This document shows, piece after piece, positions 14,325-17,316 of a stretch of 17,316 bases of DNA; position 1 is the stretch's first letter; each line of letters opens with the position of its first letter. The stretch covers positions 1-17,316 of the forward strand of contig CAZFER010000100.1 in NCBI GenBank assembly GCA_964517495.1, read 5' to 3'. The stretch comes from CAZFER01 sp964517495 (GTDB lineage Bacteria; Hinthialibacterota; Hinthialibacteria; Hinthialibacterales; Hinthialibacteraceae). The notes below the pieces were generated by a model. The model searched no databases and was not told the origin of the DNA. It saw only the letters and a list, made by a program, of their open reading frames with translations. The position numbers and the translations under genes are program-made.

Positions 14325-15757
14325 ATTCTTTGAAAATTCGATTCTTTATCATTCTTGTTTTGATCACAGGCCTTGCTTTGACGGGATTCGGATATTTTAT
14401 CTACAACCGTATTCATGATTTTCTTGAAGACAATACCAAACAAAAATTGCTTGTTTTGGCTGAAACGGTAATCAAGAAAATCAATCCGGAACAATCACCA
14501 ATTTTGAACGATATTGATTCTCATTTCTCCATGCATTTTAAACCAGGACCAATCCGGGAAGCCGATAGTTTAGCTTTGATCTGGAATGACGAACGTGAAT
14601 TGCTTTTTCAATCCGGATTCACTAACGGCAATCCAATTAAATTTAAACCCCACAAGCACAAACCGGTTCATTTTCAACGTTTTCAGATCGACAACAAGAT
14701 GTATTCAGGTCTTTGGATCTCCTATCTTCCCGTACAACGATATGACACCATGGTGAACCAGATTGAACTGGTTTCAGCAGACACGCCCGGTTCAATCACT
14801 TTGCTTATGGCGTTTGTGGATGATGATTTTGATCGTTATCTAAACACGCTTATTTTTTGGCTATGGAGTGGTGGACTCGCGTTTTCTCTTCTTATTGGAT
14901 TGACAGGGCGTTATATGATTCAATGGGGCTTAAAACCCGTCGCCCAATTGAATAGGCAACTGGAAACAATGGATGCCAGCACTCTTTCAGAACGAGTGCA
15001 GTTAACTTCTCCCCCAGATGAAATACAACCTGCCGTTCAAACCCTCAATCTGTTGCTGGAAAAACTGGAGAAATCTTTCGAGTGGGAAAAACAATTTTCA
15101 AGCGACGTGGCGCATGAATTAAGAACGCCGCTTTCCGCGTTACAATGCTCCTCAGAAATAGCGCTCACACAAGAATGCAATAATGAAGCCCATGAGCGTT
15201 TTATGTCACAAGTCCATCGAGCGTCAATAGATCTTCACGATATTGTAGAACATCTTCTATTGCTGGCTCGTTTGGAAAGCCTAGATTCAAGGCGCGAATT
15301 TCAACCCATTGATTTAGCCGCAACTATTACTGAGTGTATAGGAAAGATGGAAGAGTCGATACAGGAGCACTCGATTCACATCGATTGGACGCCGCCATCA
15401 CAAGTCATCCCTGTCTTTGGCCATGAAGGCTGGCTGGAGATCATGATACGTAATTTACTGAGTAACGCCGTTCGATTTAATAAACATGGTGGAAAGATAT
15501 TTATATCTTTGACCCATGATGATGAATATGTCAACTTATCCGTGCGTGACACAGGAATTGGAATCCCCCCTGAATCGCTTGATAAGGTTTTCGAACGATT
15601 TTATCGCGTCGAGGAAGCGAGAGACCGTAAAACGGGTGGAGCCGGTTTGGGGCTAAGTATAGTTTGGTCGATCGCTAAACTACACAACGGTTCTGTTGAG
15701 GTAGACAGCCATATGGGAGAGGGTACGACTTTTGCAGTATTCCTTCCATGCGGTTGA
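14321..15757 (+). CDS. Membrane sensor histidine kinase (HAMP, HisKA, HATPase)
   Basis: A 478-residue sensor kinase, partner of the preceding regulator. TM1 is about 7-29, a periplasmic sensor loop of about 145 residues follows, then TM2 about 175-196, a HAMP region about 197-250, and HisKA with phospho-acceptor H265 in SDVAHELRTPL. The ATPase domain shows the N box NLLSNAVRF (378-386), G1 DTGIG (410-414), an F box FERFYR (424-429) and G2 GAGLGLSI (440-447). The sensor loop contains a basic, histidine-rich patch, KFKPHKHKPVHFQRFQ (107-122), reminiscent of metal- or polyanion-binding sites. The overall layout is like CpxA, CusS and related kinases. The stimulus is inferred, not shown. Its last codons overlap, in antisense, the decayed exchanger gene coming from the right. 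Confidence 0.95.
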   Translation: MNSLKIRFFIILVLITGLALTGFGYFIYNRIHDFLEDNTKQKLLVLAETVIKKINPEQSPILNDIDSHFSMHFKPGPIREADSLALIWNDERELLFQSGFTNGNPIKFKPHKHKPVHFQRFQIDNKMYSGLWISYLPVQRYDTMVNQIELVSADTPGSITLLMAFVDDDFDRYLNTLIFWLWSGGLAFSLLIGLTGRYMIQWGLKPVAQLNRQLETMDASTLSERVQLTSPPDEIQPAVQTLNLLLEKLEKSFEWEKQFSSDVAHELRTPLSALQCSSEIALTQECNNEAHERFMSQVHRASIDLHDIVEHLLLLARLESLDSRREFQPIDLAATITECIGKMEESIQEHSIHIDWTPPSQVIPVFGHEGWLEIMIRNLLSNAVRFNKHGGKIFISLTHDDEYVNLSVRDTGIGIPPESLDKVFERFYRVEEARDRKTGGAGLGLSIVWSIAKLHNGSVEVDSHMGEGTTFAVFLPCG

Positions 15758-16066
15758 TGCGGCCTGGACCGCGAAATCCGTATCCGGTGATAAAGAGGGA
15801 AACGGTTAATGCAGACATGAGCATTACATCGCGAGACAACACCTCCTTTCCAACCTCTATCGGACAGATGGTTCCGGCGATGCCCACCACAGCAAGCGTA
15901 TTAAAAAGATTGGAACCGAGGTGCCGAATCCAACGACGACCATGCCAATCAATAGAGACGGCATCCCCAAATGGCGCGCAGCAGAGGCGGAGCCGGTTAC
16001 AAACTTATCGGCGCTCCAAACCAGAAGCGCCAAACCGAAAAACAAAGCCAAGTACGCAATCGTCAT
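15735..16066 (-). pseudogene. Broken Na+/Ca2+ exchanger (CaCA family), internal deletion and frameshift
   Basis: On the minus strand, an ATG (first base 16066) with AGAAGGAGG upstream opens a normal CaCA antiporter N-terminus: a membrane helix, the motif WSADKFVTGS and the alpha-1 repeat VVGFGTSVP. The frame then runs wrong for 17 residues and stops. In the next frame, starting at the same point, the sequence reads NLFNTLAVVGIAGTI, then EVLSRD and GYGFRGPGRINRMEG, which belong to the second alpha repeat and C-terminus of the family. About 200 residues between the alpha-1 and alpha-2 repeats are therefore missing and the join is out of frame. The last transmembrane segment is also lost, where the sequence meets the 3' end of the plus-strand kinase gene. 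A functional exchanger cannot be made; a 69-residue fragment may still be translated. Confidence 0.85.
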
Positions 16067-16132
16067 AAATGAAACGTCCTCCTTCTACAATAATGGTTTG
16101 CATGGTTCAAACATCAAAGGTTGCCGTGTAAA

Positions 16133-17316
16133 TCAGGATTCTAAAGCCATCCTTACTTTTATTGCCAAGTCCTGTTTGGAAAATGGTTTCTGTATAAAAT
16201 TGACACCTTCCTCAAGAACGCCCCGATGCGCGATAACATTGGCGGTATAGCCGGACATGAACAGAACTTTGAGCGCCGGATAATGGGTTTGAAGGTTTTT
16301 TGCAAGATCGCGGCCGTTCATCTCCGGCATAACGACATCGGTGATTAGCAGGTGAATATCGCCAGCATGTTCTTCTTCCAAGGCTATTGCTTTTCCAGGA
16401 GTGGATGCCGCCAAAACAGTGTATCCCAAACTATCAAGTATTTTTTGGATCAGGCTCAAAATGGACGCTTCATCTTCGACGACCAGCACTGTTTCTCCGT
16501 GGCCAACAGGAATATCCTGCGTTTCCGGCGCTTTTATTCTCGTCTCTTCTTTTGCATGCGACGGCAGGTAGATTCTAAAGGTCGTGCCTTTTCCCAACTC
16601 GCTGTATACGTTGATAAAGCCATCGTTCTGTTTGACGATACCGAACACCGTGGACAATCCCAGGCCGGTGCCTTCGCCTACACCTTTGGTGGTAAAAAAC
16701 GGCTCAAAAATATTTTCCAATGTGTCTTTGTTCATGCCGAAGCCATCGTCGCTCACCGCCAGCATGATGAAATCACCAGGAATGAAACCAGCATGCACGG
16801 CGCAATAGTCATCGTCAAAATGGATATGGCTGGTTTCGATGGTGAGTTTGCCCACACCGCCGATGGCGTCCCGTGCGTTGACGCACAGGTTGGCCATGAT
16901 TTGGTCGAGTTGGGATGGGTCCATCAAGACCATCATCTGACCGGGGCCGGGCTGCCAGGACAAATTGATATCCTCACCGATAAGCCGACGCAGCATATTG
17001 AGCATTCCTTCCACGATTTCGTTCAAGTCGGTTATTTTAGGATCAATGGTTTGTTGGCGAGCGAAGGCTAACAACTGGCGTGTTATGTCCGCAGAACGCT
17101 GGGCCGCACCCAGAATTTCCTTTAAATCTTCTTGTAAGGGATCGCTGGCCGCCGTTTTTCCCAAAGCGAGTTCTGCGTGTCCGATGATAACACTAAGCAT
17201 GTTGTTGTAATCATGGGCCACGCCGCCAGCCAGCCGCCCCACAGATTCCATTTTCTGAGCCTGGATAAACTGGGATTGGAGCTTTTCGTGCTCGGCTTCG
17301 GCTTTTTTACGCTCCG
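16133..17316 (-). CDS. Hybrid histidine kinase with C-terminal receiver, partial
   Basis: The C-terminal part of a hybrid sensor kinase; the frame stays open to the right edge, so the real start and sensor domain lie outside. The ATG with first base 17251 is internal: upstream codons read ERKKAEAEHEKLQ then AQK, the usual coiled lead into such kinases. Counting from that Met: phospho-acceptor H13 in GGVAHDYNNML, N box NLCVNARDA (121-129), G1 DDGFGM (168-173), G2 GEGTGLGL (192-199), then a receiver domain about 254-370 with E259-D260, phospho-acceptor D305 in LLITDVVMPEMNG and K355 in IQKPFS. The H box matches kinases usually coupled to PAS or ligand sensors. No DNA-binding output is attached. 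It is 66 nt upstream of, and on the same strand as, the broken exchanger. Its GC content looks higher than that of the genes to the left. Confidence 0.95.
   Translation of the reverse strand, partial: ERKKAEAEHEKLQSQFIQAQKMESVGRLAGGVAHDYNNMLSVIIGHAELALGKTAASDPLQEDLKEILGAAQRSADITRQLLAFARQQTIDPKITDLNEIVEGMLNMLRRLIGEDINLSWQPGPGQMMVLMDPSQLDQIMANLCVNARDAIGGVGKLTIETSHIHFDDDYCAVHAGFIPGDFIMLAVSDDGFGMNKDTLENIFEPFFTTKGVGEGTGLGLSTVFGIVKQNDGFINVYSELGKGTTFRIYLPSHAKEETRIKAPETQDIPVGHGETVLVVEDEASILSLIQKILDSLGYTVLAASTPGKAIALEEEHAGDIHLLITDVVMPEMNGRDLAKNLQTHYPALKVLFMSGYTANVIAHRGVLEEGVNFIQKPFSKQDLAIKVRMALES

Noticed and set aside
16352..17071. 239-residue plus-strand open frame
   Set aside because: Antisense to the hybrid kinase, which carries all its expected motifs; no ribosome site and no family resemblance.

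Overview
The window looks like a chromosomal segment of a glycan-degrading bacterium, probably from the PVC/Planctomycetota–Lentisphaerota–Kiritimatiellota side of the tree or a similarly sulfatase-rich phylum. This is inferred from the gene types: Tat-exported sulfatases, Tat-exported xylose-isomerase-like TIM barrels, a DUF1080 (3-keto-disaccharide hydrolase) protein and a BNR/sialidase-like protein. GC-rich hairpin repeats between otherwise moderate-GC genes fit the same picture. No rRNA, tRNA or CRISPR array was recognised, so the phylum is not settled.

Layout: 1-473 has no convincing gene and holds four hairpin elements. 474-5348 is a carbohydrate island: a secreted BNR-repeat protein (+), a Tat-exported sugar-isomerase/epimerase-like TIM barrel (+), a secreted DUF1080 protein (-) and, divergent from it, a Tat-exported L-fucose/L-arabinose-isomerase-like protein (+). 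5349-5515 is a cluster of GC-rich repeats. A DUF1569/DinB-like protein (-) follows, then a divergent 1115-residue protein (+) that joins a polytopic, GT-C-like membrane half to a long beta-propeller-like half. Two tandem Cys-type sulfatases (+, 18 nt apart) come next at 9642-12383. 12384-12766 is non-coding and carries a second copy of the repeats seen at the left edge.

The right part is regulatory. A periplasmic protein with four LTXXQ-type motifs (a doubled Spy/CpxP-like unit) is followed by an OmpR-type response regulator and a membrane histidine kinase that overlap by 4 nt. This resembles an envelope-stress or metal-sensing CpxP-CpxRA-like arrangement. It converges on a broken Na+/Ca2+ exchanger gene (-), preceded upstream on the same strand by a hybrid histidine kinase that runs off the right edge.

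Working together: the two sulfatases, the BNR protein, the DUF1080 protein and the two Tat-exported isomerase-like proteins would all act outside the cytoplasm. They are most simply read as parts of a system for desulfating and dismantling a sulfated or sialic-acid-like glycan. The substrate cannot be named from sequence alone. No polysaccharide lyase, classical glycoside hydrolase, SusC/D pair, transporter or sulfatase-maturing enzyme is present in the window.
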